Positions 40,151 to 54,110 of a stretch of DNA of 64,000 nt are shown here, one piece after another. Source of the stretch: Adiantum capillus-veneris (lineage: Eukaryota > Streptophyta > Polypodiopsida > Polypodiales > Pteridaceae); the NCBI GenBank assembly GCA_014529385.2, contig CM043960.1, forward strand, positions 39,923,281 through 39,987,280, written 5' to 3'. Every line of letters starts with the position of its first letter. Position 1 is the stretch's first letter. Made by a program: the position numbers and the translations under genes. The notes under the pieces are model-generated. The model was not told where the DNA came from, ran no database searches, and saw nothing but the letters and a program-made list of their open reading frames with translations.

Positions 40151-42486
40151 ATTTGTGACTTACAAATGGAGATGGCTCATTATGATGCTATCGTAGAGCT
40201 TGTACAAAACTAAGTCAATGCTTAGTGAATGATAAACATTGCCAACACTAATCCTTTTTTTAAGGATTCAAGCTTACTTTTACCTGAAAAAAATGTTTGT
40301 AGTAAGCACAAGAATGTAAAAAGTTAAGTCACCAGGGTGCAAAAAACACTCTTTGGCATAGTCAGAGTCGGGCTGCTAAGCCATAAAATGAGCAAAGCAT
40401 TAGTCCCAAAGCTTCAAGTCATATTAAACTCTGTGCTAGGAGTCGTAGTTATTAGGATTACACACTCAAGCTGGCAGAGTTAAGTATATCTTAGTCACGT
40501 CACTCATGCTGGATGAGAAAAGCATAAGAGTTGAAGTCTATTAACTTACAATTGGTGGAGTGTCGTAGAGTCCAACACTCATGCCTAGTGCACAATAAGA
40601 TGAGAGCATATATCCTCGTCAACAAAAACCATTCTTAAAGGGGTTCCGGCTTGCAAAGCCATGTCACATGCTTTTATAGCTACACCATCTTTCTGAAGAA
40701 CCCCTCAAAATCCTTCTTGCACAGCATATTGTTTTCCATGCATTTTTGTGTATGCATACATAGGATGTCCCACCATTGGACATATGCATTAGACACTCTT
40801 TTTGGCTTCCACCTATGCACCTTGAGTGGGCTACAACCAGAAAACCAATGCTCCATCATGTTACCCTTTCATATTTGCTATCTTTTTAATTCCATATCTA
40901 TCAGCAAATAATCCCTTGAACACTTTATTAATATTTTCCATGCTAATAAGTACTCCAATAATGCGCGTATCCCAAAGGCACTTTTTTTCCACTGGGTTTT
41001 TTTCCCTTTGGTCATCCAAGTATTAGACCCTAATCTAGAACATCATCATTCTACTTCCCTTGTACATACTTTTCAAAAATAAAGAACAACCTCATCATTA
41101 TGCTATTACAACGGACAAATGCAACATCATCTCTCACAACAGACATATTTAGACAAATCAAGATGCTGCAACAAATTGAACCTCATTAACAAATTCAACG
41201 GAAATTCAGCCCATCAAAAACCAATCAAAAACCTTCCACAACCTCCACGGACACTTTTCAACAGTGCCCGAGGACGGGCACTAAAATTGGAAGGGGGGAA
41301 CTGAGTAAACTTCAGTTAACAAAATTTTCTAAAGACCGAAGATGTACGAATGCACATCGAGGATCAAAGTGAAGAAGCAATAAAGATTGGAGTTACACAT
41401 TTTTCATGTTTTCCCAAAATGGTCACATATTGTAAATTCCTGATTTATTTCAAGCCATTGTAATATTTTAATGTGTTACGGGCTCAATGGGAGTTCCAAG
41501 ATATAAAGATCAGGTCAGTTAGTGTGCCTAGGTAGTAGATTCAGTAAGTGGTGGAGCCATAAAGGCCTTGGGTGCCCGTTATTGCATATTTTTACCCTAT
41601 GTATATAAGGCAATGTGTAAAAGAAATTAGGGTTTTCCAACTCATCTGTTGAGAGAACTCTTTGGTGAGAGCTCTTGAGGTGTGTGGCTATGGAGTCCTT
41701 GAGCTTCTCCTTGCTCAAGTGACTTGATTAACACTAATCAATGATTCATTCTCTTTCACTATGCCTCTCTTATGCTTCTTATGATTGCCTATGATGCTTA
41801 GATTAGCTAGATTGTAACTAATTAGTGATTAATCCCTCTCTAATCTTGTGCAATTTCCCTCTTTTGCTTGCGTGTGCATGTACGTTTGATTGGAGTGTGG
41901 TGCTCAATAGATCTATGTGTGTGTGCTTGCGATTAGTGTGCTGCATGATAGGATTAGTGTTGTGTGCATCTTGAAATCTTAGTGTGTGTGATTGGGTTGA
42001 TTGAAGGTAAAGAGAAGTAGATGTGGAGATTGACCTTCATTGTGGCTTAGCTCCTCCATAGGTTGAGAACCTCACCTTGTAGAGTTAACCATTTATGTTT
42101 CCATGATTAGCTCACTAATCGTGTGAGTGTTTCCATGCCCTAGCCAGTTAGCTCATCCCTCCGTATTGACAATTTTGTGGGTCATTGGAGCTATTACAAT
42201 GATGGGACCCCCAATAGTAATGGCTCCCAAGGCATTATTCTAGTTATATTGTACTAGGTCTCCTATATTTGCAGATCTCCTAATTTTGTTTTGGTAAGAA
42301 AGATGAGGTAGAAAATTTTCTTTATCATGTTCTCTTTCTTTTATTCTTTATTTTCTATAGTTGTTATTGTACAAATTGGAGAACTTTCTCTTCTTAATAT
42401 TCCCATGCCATTTTTGTCCAATACCTGACTCTCTTCCTACAAAAGTCCATAATGAAAAGCGTTATCTAGCCAAGGATATAAACTAC
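40151..42486. other. Non-coding DNA, probably old element sequence
   Basis: No frame with family motifs. A TATATAAGG at about 41600 could be an LTR promoter, but no matching LTR pair is visible. Confidence 0.35.
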
Positions 42487-42579
42487 GCTTTGATACCACT
42501 TGTGAGGACCATGCCAAGGACCATCAGATGCACCATCTCTAGATGGATACACCACAATTCTTGACATCCCTCCCGCTTG
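42487..42579 (-). mobile_element. Compact PPT-LTR-PBS junction of a Copia/TRIM-type element
   Basis: On the minus strand the order is CAAGCGGGAGGGA (polypurine tract, 42579-42567), a 66-bp segment 42566-42501 that begins TGTCAAGAATTG and ends GGTCCTCACA, a 2-nt spacer, then TGGTATCAAAGC (42498-42487), one mismatch from the initiator-Met PBS. A single LTR flanked by PPT on one side and PBS on the other is the junction expected in tandem elements that share an LTR. The LTR would be extremely short. Confidence 0.5.
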
Positions 42580-45500
42580 AGACCAACACCAAGACATGAC
42601 TCCTCCTGCTCTTTGATGCCAACTCAAGGGGGTGATAATATTCAATTTTTCTCATATGAAACCCTTAACCCAAAAAATATATTTCCTTGTCAATTCAAAA
42701 TTATCCAATCAAAGCCATCAGACTATATTTGAACTCTACCTTCTAGGTCAATTGGTGAGAGTTCTCTAATTCACCCTTGGTTCAAGGTCATTGATGCTTT
42801 TTTCCCATTTATGACCGACCACAACCATCAGTGTGTTCCCCTAAGATGAGTGTATTTACATACTACACAAATCCCTCATTCCCAAGTTTGATTCCCGCTC
42901 TGTAGGTCGGAATCCCCTTCCCCGTTTTTGACTTAACTTAATGAACAATATAAAATTGAGTTCAACTTTCTGGTCAACAATTAAGCCTCCAAAATACACC
43001 CTCCTACCAAACCATTTGGTAAATGAACCTTCCCAAGGTATTACTATGATACTAGGATACAATATTCCAATCATATCAAACCAAGAATACATTCAAGCAT
43101 TTGAAAGCAACATGCAACTGTTGCATACCCTTGCAAGTGTGCATTTATTAAATCGTTCCCACTTTTTTTCTTTATTGAATATTTTACTTTTTTTTTCTTT
43201 ATTATTATAAAATTTATCTAGCTATCTTTCAAGAAATCACATATACTTTTTCAAGCATGTCCCTATCCTCGTCCCATGACTCGGGTATCCTGTCTCTTCC
43301 GTCACGTGTGGAGGCGGTGCCTTTACACAATTTTCAATTATTATTTTTCTTTATTTTTTTTTGGAAAGGCTCACAAAATCAATATACCTTAAGCTCCTTT
43401 CAAATAAATATTTCAAGAAGCAGAGCAAAGGTCCGACTGATGAGGACAATTGCGAGATAGCCCATTTAGGTTCCTAGCCTTTGCAAGGTTCCTTTTTACC
43501 AAACAATTAGAAGAGTTCCTTAATTAAATAACATCCTCCTCGCTTATCTGATCCCTTCATGGATTTATTTTCCTTGCTCTTTTTCTCATGGCATTAGGCC
43601 TACCTTGACCAAGCCAATTTCGAGACGCTTCCATGGGTCTCACCACGTGGCCAAGACTCACTCCATCCAATCCCATTTCTAGGGCATTAAATGAACTCAA
43701 GCTTAAAACATAGACCAATGGTTATTAGTCCTAGCCAAAAAGGACCATCCCTCGTTACATCCCACATGTAAACACCTATATCGGCCTTTTCCATACATGT
43801 AAGACAAAGTTCACACTTAAATATTCTATTGTATGCTAGGGCTATCCACGTCAAATCTTCTCGATAAAGTTTCCTAATTGAAATTTAGAGTGAGCTCCTT
43901 GAGTCATAATCTCGTAGCTCCTATTTCCTTGTAATGATTACTCAAACAAGACCTTAAGAAATATTACGAGTCTCTTGGAAGTTTAAGGTTTTTTCTCAAC
44001 GTAAGTTTCAAGTTAACCCCATCTTGGGCGATTTCCATTTGTTTTCTTTGAACCATTTGCCATCCATGGGGCATCTCCATGGAAGCGATGGGAGTATTAT
44101 GTTCAAGCAATACGGTCATCCCTTTTGCAACGCTATCCCCTTACTCCCCTCCAAATTGCAATTTCAAAACAAATTTGAAAGAATACAAACTTAAAAAGAA
44201 CAATGCATATGTTCTTTAAGATGATCTTTGCTTTAGTGTAGACCATGAATTGCAGACATAGAACTTTAGAATTCACTAACTTACAAATTTTAAACTTCTT
44301 TTGAGTGATTATGAAAGAGTCGATGCTTGATTGTGTAGAGTATAATCCTTCAATGAATCGGAGTGCAAGAGTAAAAATACGACATTCCTAATAGTGAACA
44401 TGGTAGTGTAGTGAAAAATGCAACCCTACTTAGAAGGGAAATCCTCTTTCAAAGAGAACTCCTTTGGTTATGATAAAATTACCCTTTAAAACTCAACTCC
44501 TCCTTGAGAGAATTAGATATTAATCTTAAGTAGATCACTAAAACTTCTACACACATAATTCATGCAAAATAAGAAAATATTGTGTGCCTTTCATGAGAGC
44601 ATTATAGTTGCTCTTTTGGAAAATACCAAAAACAATTTCATTACTTAGCTGCCTTTGAATTATGGCATTTACCTTTACAAGAGCAATAAGAGAATAAAAG
44701 TATGTTAGAAATCAATAAAAAGGTTTATGCGGGAGATTAAGGAATAATTAAATATATTAGTCACCATTCTTCCTACATAGTGGTAAGCAAGAGCACAAAG
44801 TGATGTGCAATAAATATGCAAACAATTCAGGCTAGAATCGGCAAAAAGTGACCTATCATGGGCCACAGTCGTCATCCCAAAGCCCAGGATGTTTGTTCAT
44901 AGGTCATGCAGTTGGAAAGGCACTTCAGTACAAGGTAATTCAACATTGCAAGTACCTGCATGGGCTCAAGATCTTTGAGTAGGTTGTAGAAGGTCTTTAG
45001 TATGATGAATGAGGAAACCCATGCAAGCCATGAGCCTTTAATCTTGCTTATTCATGAGTCTCTATATCAAGCTTATGATCTTTTCAAGCTCTAATGCTAA
45101 CAAAGTGATGCCTTTGAGGGACTTGGTTCATGTGTAGCAAAACTTTTCATATAGAGTTTTCTGACAATTTGTACGCCACTAAAATTGCAATTGATATTCT
45201 AATTTATTTCAATTTTTCAAAACAAAAAATCACAAGCGTAAGCAAACTTTGATATCACTGCTTGCGTTCAATGAGCCAAGGAGCAAGTTTGAACACATTA
45301 TGTCATCAAGGGTTTGTAATAAATATTTTATGCATCTACCCTCTGTTACAGTAGGCAAACCATGCAATAGTGGAATATGAATTCCATGAATTGCAAGTAC
45401 TTTCTTCGCTTTCATTATGACATATAACTTGACAAGGTTGATTTTTTTTGTTAGTGATCAACAAGCTTGTTTTTATTTTAACTCTGCCAAGCTTCCATGA

Positions 45501-45799
45501 AATGTAACCACATTAGGGAATTTGGGAGGTCATTTGGAGGGCCTTCTAAAAAAATACAATTTTTTGCACTCTCTCTCTAGAAAATTGGTGTGGTAAAAGA
45601 AAAGGTGTCCTCATAAATTGTCTAAAACTGTGCTTTGAAGTGGATTCTTTTGACAGAGTCATAACGGCCGTTATGATTGATAGAATGTCCCTTTTCAGTT
45701 ATATTGAATGCACCTTGTTGTATAGGAGGGAATTTCTTTTCCATACGATGTACACAGTAGGGATTCTAGGGAGTATTGATGCTATACTCTTTTGTTTCT
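42580..45799. other. Non-coding DNA, nothing recognised
   Basis: AT-rich, with short frames only. Confidence 0.4.
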
Positions 45800-48057
45800 T
45801 GTTCCCTCTATGCTAGTAAGAACCTCTATGTGCTCTATACTCTATATTGACTTCCTATGGCCCCAAGGCCACAAGGTGCCCTCATTGTTTCCAAAAAACT
45901 CTCATTGTTTTGGCAACCGATGGCCCCAGGGACATATAGTGCTCTCTATGCTGGTATAAAGCACTATTTGCTCTGTATTGGCACCCTAAGGCCTGAAGGC
46001 TGTAGGGTTGGCCTCAAGGGCCCCAAGGGTGCTCTGTATGCTAGTGAAAAATACTATTTTCTCTATACTAAGAAGACCTTGTGGGATGAAGGCCATAGGC
46101 TCCCCTCTATGCTAGTAAGAACCTCTGTTTACTCTATATTGGCACCCTGTGGCTAGAAGACCATAGGGTTCCCTCTATGCTACTAAGAAGCTCTCTATGA
46201 TCTATGCTCTATGATCTAAGGTCTATGCTCTATGGTCTATATTGACATCCTATGGCCCCAAGGCCACAAGGTGCCCTCATTGTTTCCAAAAACCCTCATT
46301 GTTTTGGCAACCTATGCCCCAAGGCCATAGAGTACTCTCTATGCCAATATAAAGCACTATTTGCTCTATATTGGCACCCTAAGGCCTGAAGGCCATAGGG
46401 CCCCCTCTATGTTCCACAAGGTTTCCTCTATGTTTTCAATTTGAAGAAACCCTTCATGATGGAATTTTGACAACCAATGGCCCTAGGGCCATAGGGTGCT
46501 CTTTATGTTTTGAAGAAACCCTTCATGAGGGTTTTTTGGCAACCTATGGACCCACGATGCTCTCTATTCCATTGAAAAACCCTCATTGTTTTGGCACCCT
46601 ATGGCCCCAAGTATAAAGCACTATTTGGTCTCTCTATGCTAGTAAGAACGGATCTATGCTCTATATTGGCACCCTATGGCCTGAAGACCATAGGGTGCCC
46701 TATATGCGGATAAGAACCTCTCTATGCTCTACACATCCTATGACCCCAAGGGAACAAGGTTCTCTCTATGTTTTGAAGAAACCCTTCATGAGGGTTTTTT
46801 GGCAACCTATGGACCCAGGGCCATAGGGTTCTCTCTATGCCAGTAAAAAAAACTATGTGCTCTATATTGAGGAGACCTTGTGGGCTGAAGGCCATAGAGC
46901 CCCCTCTATGCTAGTAAGAACCTCTATTTTCTCTATGTTAACACCCTGTGGCTTGAAGGCCATAGGGTTCCCTCTATGGTAGTAAGAAGCTCTCTATGCT
47001 CTATGCTATATGCTCTATGTTGACATTCTATGGCCCCAAGGCCACAAGGTGCCCTCATTGTTTTGAAAAAACCCTCATTGTTTTGTCACCCTATGGCCCC
47101 AGGTATAAAGCACTATTTGGTCTCTCTATGCTAGTAAGAACCAATCTATGCTCATATTGGCACCCTATGGCCTGAAGGCCATAGGGTCCCCTATATGATT
47201 GTAAGAACCTCTCTATGCTCTACACATCCTATGACCCCAAGGTCACAAGTTGCCCTCTATGTTATGAAGAAACCCTTCATGAGGGTTTTTTGGCAACCTA
47301 TGGACCGAGGGCCATGGGATGCTCTCTATGCCATTCAGGAGACCTTGTGGGTTGAATGCCATAGGGTCCCCTCTATGCTAGTAAGAACCTTTGTTTTCTC
47401 TATATTGACACCCTGTGGCCTGAAGTCCATATGGTTCCTTTTATGCTACTAAGAAGCTCTCTATGCTCTTGCTCTATGCTCTATATTTACATCCTATGGC
47501 CCCAAGGCCACAAGGTGCCCTCATTGTTTTGCAAAAACCTTCATTGGTTTTTCTATGCTAGTAAGAACCGATCTATGCTCTATATTGGCACCCTATGGCG
47601 TGAAGGCCATAGGGTCCCCTGTATGCTAGTAAGAACCTCTCTATGCTCTACACATCTTATGACCCCAAGGGCACAAGGTGCACTGTATGTTTTGAAGAAA
47701 CCCTTCATGAGGGTTTTTTGACAACCTATGGACCCAGGGCCATAGGGTGCTCTGTATGCCAGTTAAAAACACTATTTGCTCTACATTGAGGAGACCTTGT
47801 GGGCTGAAGGCCATAGGGTCCCCTCTATGCTAGTAAGAACCTTTGTTTTCTCTATGTTGACACCCTGTGGCCTGATGGCCATAGGGTTCCCTCTATGCTA
47901 GTAAGAAGCTCTCTATGCTCTATGCCCTATGCTCTATGCCCTATGCTCTATATTGACATCCTATGGCCCCAAGGTCACAAGGTGCCCTCATTGTTTCAAA
48001 AAAACCCTCATTGTTTACGCACCCTATGGCCACATGTATAAAGCACTACTTGGTGTC
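45800..48057. repeat. Satellite array, left block
   Basis: Tandem subunits of about 60-80 bp share CTATGCTAGTAAGAAC and palindromic cores such as ATGGCCTGAAGGCCAT and GGCCCCAAGGCC. They are ordered into longer units of roughly 420-500 bp: the marker AAGAACCGATCTATGCTC recurs near 46645, 47147 and 47566. Open frames inside are incidental. The array continues at 52291 and 56884 beyond insertions. Confidence 0.9.
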
Positions 48058-49929
48058 TGTGAGGTCCCCAAACTGCCGACACCAAAAACGGGATGGGATC
48101 CTCGACAGGTCTCTAGGTCTGAAAAAAATCAGAGTCTCTAAATAAGAAAAATCCAAGGAATAGGCCTTTACCATTGACAATGGCTTGGGTCTATAGCCTT
48201 AGAAGAAGACCTAGTCCTGTCTCGCAGCGAAAATGAGACAACGTAGTAAAAGTCCAAAAAAATATTTCGGCTCTATAATTGCCACAATTGGGCTAAGGTA
48301 TCCTTAACCAACGCTTTCCCCCCCCTAACATATGTGAGGGCACAGCCGCCGTTGGTGGATTCCTCTTCCAAGTGAAGAAGTTTCTAAACGTTTTGGTGCG
48401 CGGGAATGGATAGTTACCTGACTAATTAGGTCCACCCGTCCATGATTGACAACCTTAGTCAATCCCCACTTACCACCCCGCACTCACACATGATTCATTT
48501 ATCTTACTATCACATTGTTTTAACATTTAAAATAATGGTTTCTTTTAACGTTCCATCACAATAATTCCTTGAAGACATCACTGAAAGCATTCTTTTAGAA
48601 AACAACCATCGTTAAACTTAAGATAGGGTACTGTCAATCAAAACATTATCCATAATAACCATGACCACTACTCTTCTTGTCTCAAGAGCACCTAAGGGTG
48701 AAAAAAACGGCACCCATTCCTTATTCACAATCCGGAGTGGATAAACCACCACCCAAGGTTCCGGGTGCCCATACACCAAACCAGTTGCCCATACAACCAG
48801 GCGGCTCCCCTAGGATAAGAAAACGGTATCCTAACTTATGTAGAAACATCAAGACATGACACGGAGTAGAAACTCATCGTTCATGGGGGTAACGGACTTA
48901 TCCGTGTCTAGAAAGCCAATCATTATCATCAATTTATAATAAGGAGTTGGAGGTGTCTTAAGATAAGCTGTCTTAAGGATGATCAATCATATCTTTCCTA
49001 TTTCAACCAGTTTTAACCCAAACAATTCTTTCCTACATTATAAACAAATGCACGTTGGAAGTTACCTTCCGTTTTCAGCCAGTTTATCCTTCCTAACCTT
49101 ACGTATGCAATGCTAACTTAAAAATGAACTTTTAAAATATTTTAGATGAACAAAATAGAAATCCACCTGGGATTGCTCGTCCATGTGCTGTGGGGTGGGA
49201 GCCCGTAGACTTTCCTCCGTTGGCCTATGGCTAGGCCAAGCCTCATGGTCATTAGTGGCCTTGTTTCTTTTGTTGCTAACATCCTCTTCCTCGGTAAGAG
49301 GATTTCCCCTGGTTCTCTTTGGAGCCATGTCGGCTGCCTTATAAAAATACTTAATCCATTAGAAGTTTAATTGAATAATCTTCTTTTTTCTTTTTTTACC
49401 CAAAAATAAGGATTTTTGGAGTAAGTAGGTATCTTTAACAATCAATTTGATGACATATTCCTCCTATAACTTATTTATGCTATAAGTAATTTCCCATAAT
49501 TACCATTTAATTTGGAAAGCCCTTTAACTAGGTTTATCCTTAGTCTATATTCCAATTTAGCCTTAGTAAATTATAAATTTCTATTGGCTAATGGATTACT
49601 CACGCTAAATTGTAATTGAATATGTTCTATCTTCATGAATTTTCATAAATTTGATTTATAACCTTTCCCTCCTATACTTACGGTCTAATTTAGACAGAAT
49701 TTTACTGATAGTAATTTGTTATACCAACCATTTATGCTGAGGTAATTTTCCCACCCTTCAATAGTGATTTTGGACCTCATGTATTCATTTGGTAATTAGA
49801 TAAATTCGTTACTAATTTCCTTTCTTTATTTTATACGCAAAATCGGTTACTTTTATTGAAGATAAATATCTAAACTATTTTATCAGAGGTTGGGGTATTT
49901 ATCACGGATTCCTCAAGGTGTGTTCTACC

Positions 49930-51345
49930 TCTTATTTATATCAAAGGTTTTTGGATTAATTTACTATATTCCCCCTTTTATTTTCTCCTAAAAATAATGT
50001 ATTTTTTGGGATAATTAGGTAAACTAATTATCTGAGGGTAAGATAGTTATCACGGTTTCCCTAAGGTGTAATTAACCTTTGATAAATAACTCAACGCATT
50101 TTGAATCAATTTACTAATTTTCCCCTTTTAATTTTTCCTAAAAATAGAGTAATTTTGTTAAATTAATTTGGTAAATTAATTATTTAAGCTTGAAATAATT
50201 ATCATGGGTTTCCTAACATATAATTAACCTCTAATAAATAACTCAAGAAATTTGAATCAATTTATTAATTTCCCCCTTTTAATTTGTCCTAGAAACAGAG
50301 TATTTTTGTTAAAGTAACTAGGTAAATTGATTATCTGAGATTGAAATAATTATCACACGTTTTCTAACACGTAAGTAACCTTTGATAAATAACTCAAACC
50401 AATTTGAATCCATTTGCTAATTTTTCTTATCTAATTTGTTCTAAAAATAGAGTAATTCTGCTAAAGTAATTAGGTAATTAATTATGTGAGATTGAAATAA
50501 TTATCATGAGTTTTTTAACATATAATTAACCTTTGATAAATAACTCAAATCAATTTACTAATTTCCCCTTTTTTATTTGTCCTAAAAACAAAGTAATTCT
50601 GCTAAAGTAATTAAGTAAATTAAATATCTAAGCTTGACATAATTATCATAGATTTTCTAACATGTAATTAACCTCTGATAAATAACTCAAAGCAATTTGA
50701 ATCAATTTACTAGTTTCCCCCTTTTTATTTGTCGTAAAAACAGAGTATTTTTGCTCAAGTAATTAGGTAAATTAACTATTTGAGCTTGACATAATTATCA
50801 TGGGTTTCGTAACATATAATTAACCTCTAATAAATAACTCAAAGCAATTGGAATCAATTTACTGATTTCCCTCTTTTAATTTGTCCTAAAAATAAAGTAT
50901 TTCTGCTAAAGTGATTAGGTAAATTAATTATCTAAGCTTGAAATAATTAGCACAAGTCTCCTAACATGTAATTAACCTCTGATAAATAACTCAAAGAAAT
51001 TTGAATCAATTTACTAATTTTCCCCTTTTAGTTTGTCATAAAAACAAAGTATTTTTGCTAAAGTAATTAGATAAATTAATTATCTGAGCTTGATATAATT
51101 ATCATGGGTTTTATAACATGTAATTAACCTCTGATAAATAACTCAAAGCATTTTGAATCATTTTACTAATTTCCCCCTTTTAATTTGTCCTACAAGAAGA
51201 GTATTTTTGCTAAAGTAATTAGGTAAATTTATTATCTGAGCTTGAAATAACTATCACAATTTTTCTAACATATAATTAACCTCTGATAAATAACTCAAAG
51301 CATTTTGAATCAATTTGATTATTTTCCCCTTGAAATTTTTTTAAA
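49930..51345. repeat. 152-bp tandem repeat inside the LTR-like block
   Basis: About nine copies. The marker GATAAATAACTCAA starts at 50081, 50233, 50384, 50535, 50677, 50829, 50981, 51133 and 51285, a spacing of 151-152 bp except one 142-bp step. AT-rich and diverged. Confidence 0.92.
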
Positions 51346-51797
51346 AATAGTGTAATTTTGTTTAATTAATTATTAAAATTACTCAAAAAATTATAAGATA
51401 ATTTTTCTAGCTTAATGACTGTTTAATGTAGCTTTGATAATTACCTCAAGTTAATCTAAACTTAATTAATATATTTTCCATTAATTTATGGTTAATTTGG
51501 ATAAATTCAGTCCTAATATGATAGGATAATTAATTAGCTTAATATCCACAAGCTTAATTACAACAATCAGCAAAGAATATTTAATTAAGAGAAGATTTAT
51601 GAGTATACATAGGCATAATCTTTAATTTATTAAGAAAATAATTTAATCTAGCCTTGCTAATTAAGAAGGATTATGCTAATTACCGTTTAAGTTAATCAAC
51701 TAGAGCTTAATCTCTAGTGATTTTTGCGTAGCGGTCTCTCTAGATGAGAGAGAGTGTGTCAAGGCTCCGAGTCTCTCTGAAATTGTGAAGGAAGTGT

Positions 51798-51809
51798 CAT
51801 ATTTATAGG
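51798..51809 (-). promoter_or_regulatory. TATA box of the LTR-like block
   Basis: CCTATAAATATG on the minus strand, in a context (AGAAACCTATAAATA) like the Gypsy A LTR promoter (AAAAACCTATAAATA). Confidence 0.4.
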
Positions 51810-52290
51810 TTTCTGGGCACTCAGACTGGAAAATGGCAATAACTTGCATCCCAAGCAGCCCTACAGGTAAAAAAAACGCCCCCTGCTGCTAAATCTAGTA
51901 TGGGAGAGTTCATCATTACCCCATACAGCTCCCCTCAGCTTCGAGAATCGATTTTTACTATTTTCACTGATTTTTAATGATGAAAATTGAAAATATCAGT
52001 AATTTCTAAAACCTTAGGATAAGAAAGTCTTTGTTAAAAATAATTACTAAAACCATCCAATTTTTCTTAACTAATTGAATTCTTAGTGTAACCTTTCAGG
52101 GCCTGTCACTTTTTCAGATTTTATCAGAATCTGATTTGAAAATTTCTAGCCCGGGGTTTGCTGTGCTTAAGATTTCAAAAATACCAATATTTGCCACGGT
52201 CGAACAATTCTACATTGATTTTTCAATAATCATGTCAATTGAATTAAGCTTTATACAATCTTTAAGGTTTCAAAAACTGGAAACCTTACA

Positions 52291-53112
52291 TTGTCTCTAT
52301 GCTAGTAAGAACCGATCTATCCTATATTTCGGCACCCTATGGCCTTCAGGCCATAGGGTCCCCTGTATGCTAGTAAGAACCTCTCTATGCTTTACACATC
52401 CTATGACCCCAAGGACACAAGGTGCCCTCTATGTTTTAAAGAAACCCTTACTTAGGTTTTTTTGACAACCTATGGACCCAGGGCCATAGGGTGCTCTTTA
52501 TGCCATTGAGGAGATCTTGTGGGCTGAAGGCCATAGGGTCCACTCTATGCTAGTAGGAACCTCTGTTTTCTCTATATTGATAGCTTGTGGCTTGAAGGCC
52601 ACAGGATTCCCTTTATGCTAGTAAGAAGCTCTCTATGATCTATATTGAAATCCTATGGCCCCAAGGCCACAAGGTGCCCTCATTGTTTTGAAAAAACCCT
52701 CATTGTTTTGGCACCCTATGGCCCCAGGTATAAAGCACTATTTGGTCTCTCTATGCTAGTAAGAACCGACCTATGCTCTATATTGGTACCCTATGGCCCG
52801 AAGGTCATAGGGTCCCCTGTATGCTAGTAAGAACCTCTCTATGCTCTACACATCCTATGACCCCAAGGGCACAAGGTGCCCTGTATGTTTTGAAGAAACC
52901 CTTCATGAGGGTTTTTTGGCAACCTATGGACCCAGGGCCATAGGGTGCTCTGTATCCCATAAAAAACACTACTTGCTCTGTATTGATGATACCATGTGGG
53001 TTGAAGGCCATAGGGTCCCCTCTATGCTACTAAGAACCTTTGTTTCTTTATGTTGACACCCTGTGACCTGATGGCCATAGGGTTCCCTCTATGCTAGTAA
53101 GAAGCTCTCTAT
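52291..53112. repeat. Satellite array, middle block
   Basis: Same subunits as the left block: CTATGCTAGTAAGAACC at 52296, 52366, 52752 and 52818, with palindromic GGCCTTCAGGCC/GGCC cores. It ends at the Copia C insertion. Confidence 0.9.
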
Positions 53113-53305
53113 TGAAGGGGATCGGGGAGCACCACAGACGGAGAGTGAGAGAGAGAGAGAAGGAGACACACACACGATGTGGGTGGGGAGACTGTGAAGT
53201 GGCAGCTCCCCCTATACAGTATACTCACTATAAGTATAGGGTAACAGTGGGCGGGCGCCCATGACCTTGGCGACCGGTCAAGGCACATAGGCCTTAACCC
53301 CAACA
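53113..53305 (-). repeat. Copia C 3' LTR
   Basis: The element strand begins TGTTGGGGTTAAGGCC and ends CGATCCCCTTCA. Confidence 0.95.
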
Positions 53306-53380
53306 ACCTCCCACTTAAAGGCCAATGTGCCTTTAAGCAAGATCTACTAGTGTACAACTAATAGAAGGTGAGATATTCTC

Positions 53381-53791
53381 TCAACCTATGCCCACTGACT
53401 CTCGATGAGCTAGTGCTAGTGCATCCGACTCTACTGATAGACAAACATCCCATTGCGGAAGCCACACAGAGCTAGCTCCAAGCTCTGCAAATAGTCTACA
53501 AGAGCTCATGCACTCCTGCAAGTATCGGTCCAATACCTGCAAATCTCCCCTATGCTCTATGTCGAGATCAATCATCGAACAACTAATCAAACCTGCTGCA
53601 AATGCTCCCACTGCAGCTGCTATGTCGGGCCTCGAGATCAGCATCTCGTACATGAGGACACCGAACGTTGATGCAACCCTGGCAACCTCTGCCACCTCCA
53701 ACTCAGAACTCAACTCGGCAATCCTATCCCCTATCATAGAGACCATGGCACTCTGACTCCGAGCTCTAGAGTGACTCCTCGTGCCCACCAC
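53381..53791 (-). CDS. Copia C RT-tail remnant frame
   Basis: An open frame of 136 codons. FGVLMYEMLISRPDIAAAVG corresponds to the Copia segment VGNLMYAMVATRPDIAHAVG just after the RT palm, followed by a degenerate stretch in place of the KHWEAAKKILIYLKG segment and RNase H start. No catalytic box is present. An acidic, Ser-rich frame (54092-53766) lies upstream of it and overlaps it. Confidence 0.6.
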   Translation of the reverse strand: MVGTRSHSRARSQSAMVSMIGDRIAELSSELEVAEVARVASTFGVLMYEMLISRPDIAAAVGAFAAGLISCSMIDLDIEHRGDLQVLDRYLQECMSSCRLFAELGASSVWLPQWDVCLSVESDALALAHRESVGIG

Positions 53792-54110
53792 ATATCACAT
53801 GTGTACCAAGAGTATCCATCTGTCCTGAATCTGCATCAAGCTCTTGCATAAGCATATTAAGAAATGACTCCACAATAGCCAACATCTCAGCATCCATGTG
53901 AGTCATCTCTGTCATCACCTCTGATGACTCATCCTGCTGTGACTCACTAGAGCTGTCCCACTCTACCTGTGCATCCGTAGACGCAACCTGCACAACAAGG
54001 TCACTGCTCTGTACTCCATGCAAAGCATCCTGCAACCCACAAGCAAAAGAGACTCGCCTGCTCTCTCGCTCTCTACCTGGCTGCATGATCACAGAGACAA
54101 CACCGTCTCT

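Larger units (their letters stand above)
48058..52290 (-). mobile_element. 4.2-kb LTR-like insertion in the satellite
   Basis: It begins TGTGAGGTCCCC and ends CCTTACA (TG..CA), flanked by GTGTC and TTGTC, a likely imperfect 5-bp target duplication. No gag or pol motif lies inside. A TATA-like CCTATAAATATG on the minus strand (51809-51798) suggests the LTR points left. It is best read as a very large solo LTR; a non-coding element of another class is possible. The short minus frame at 49328 (MAPKRTRGNPLTEEEDV) has no recognised family. Confidence 0.55.

Noticed and set aside
46000-47721. Open frames of 80-100 codons in the satellite
   Set aside because: They arise from repeat periodicity, occur in several frames and show no domain.
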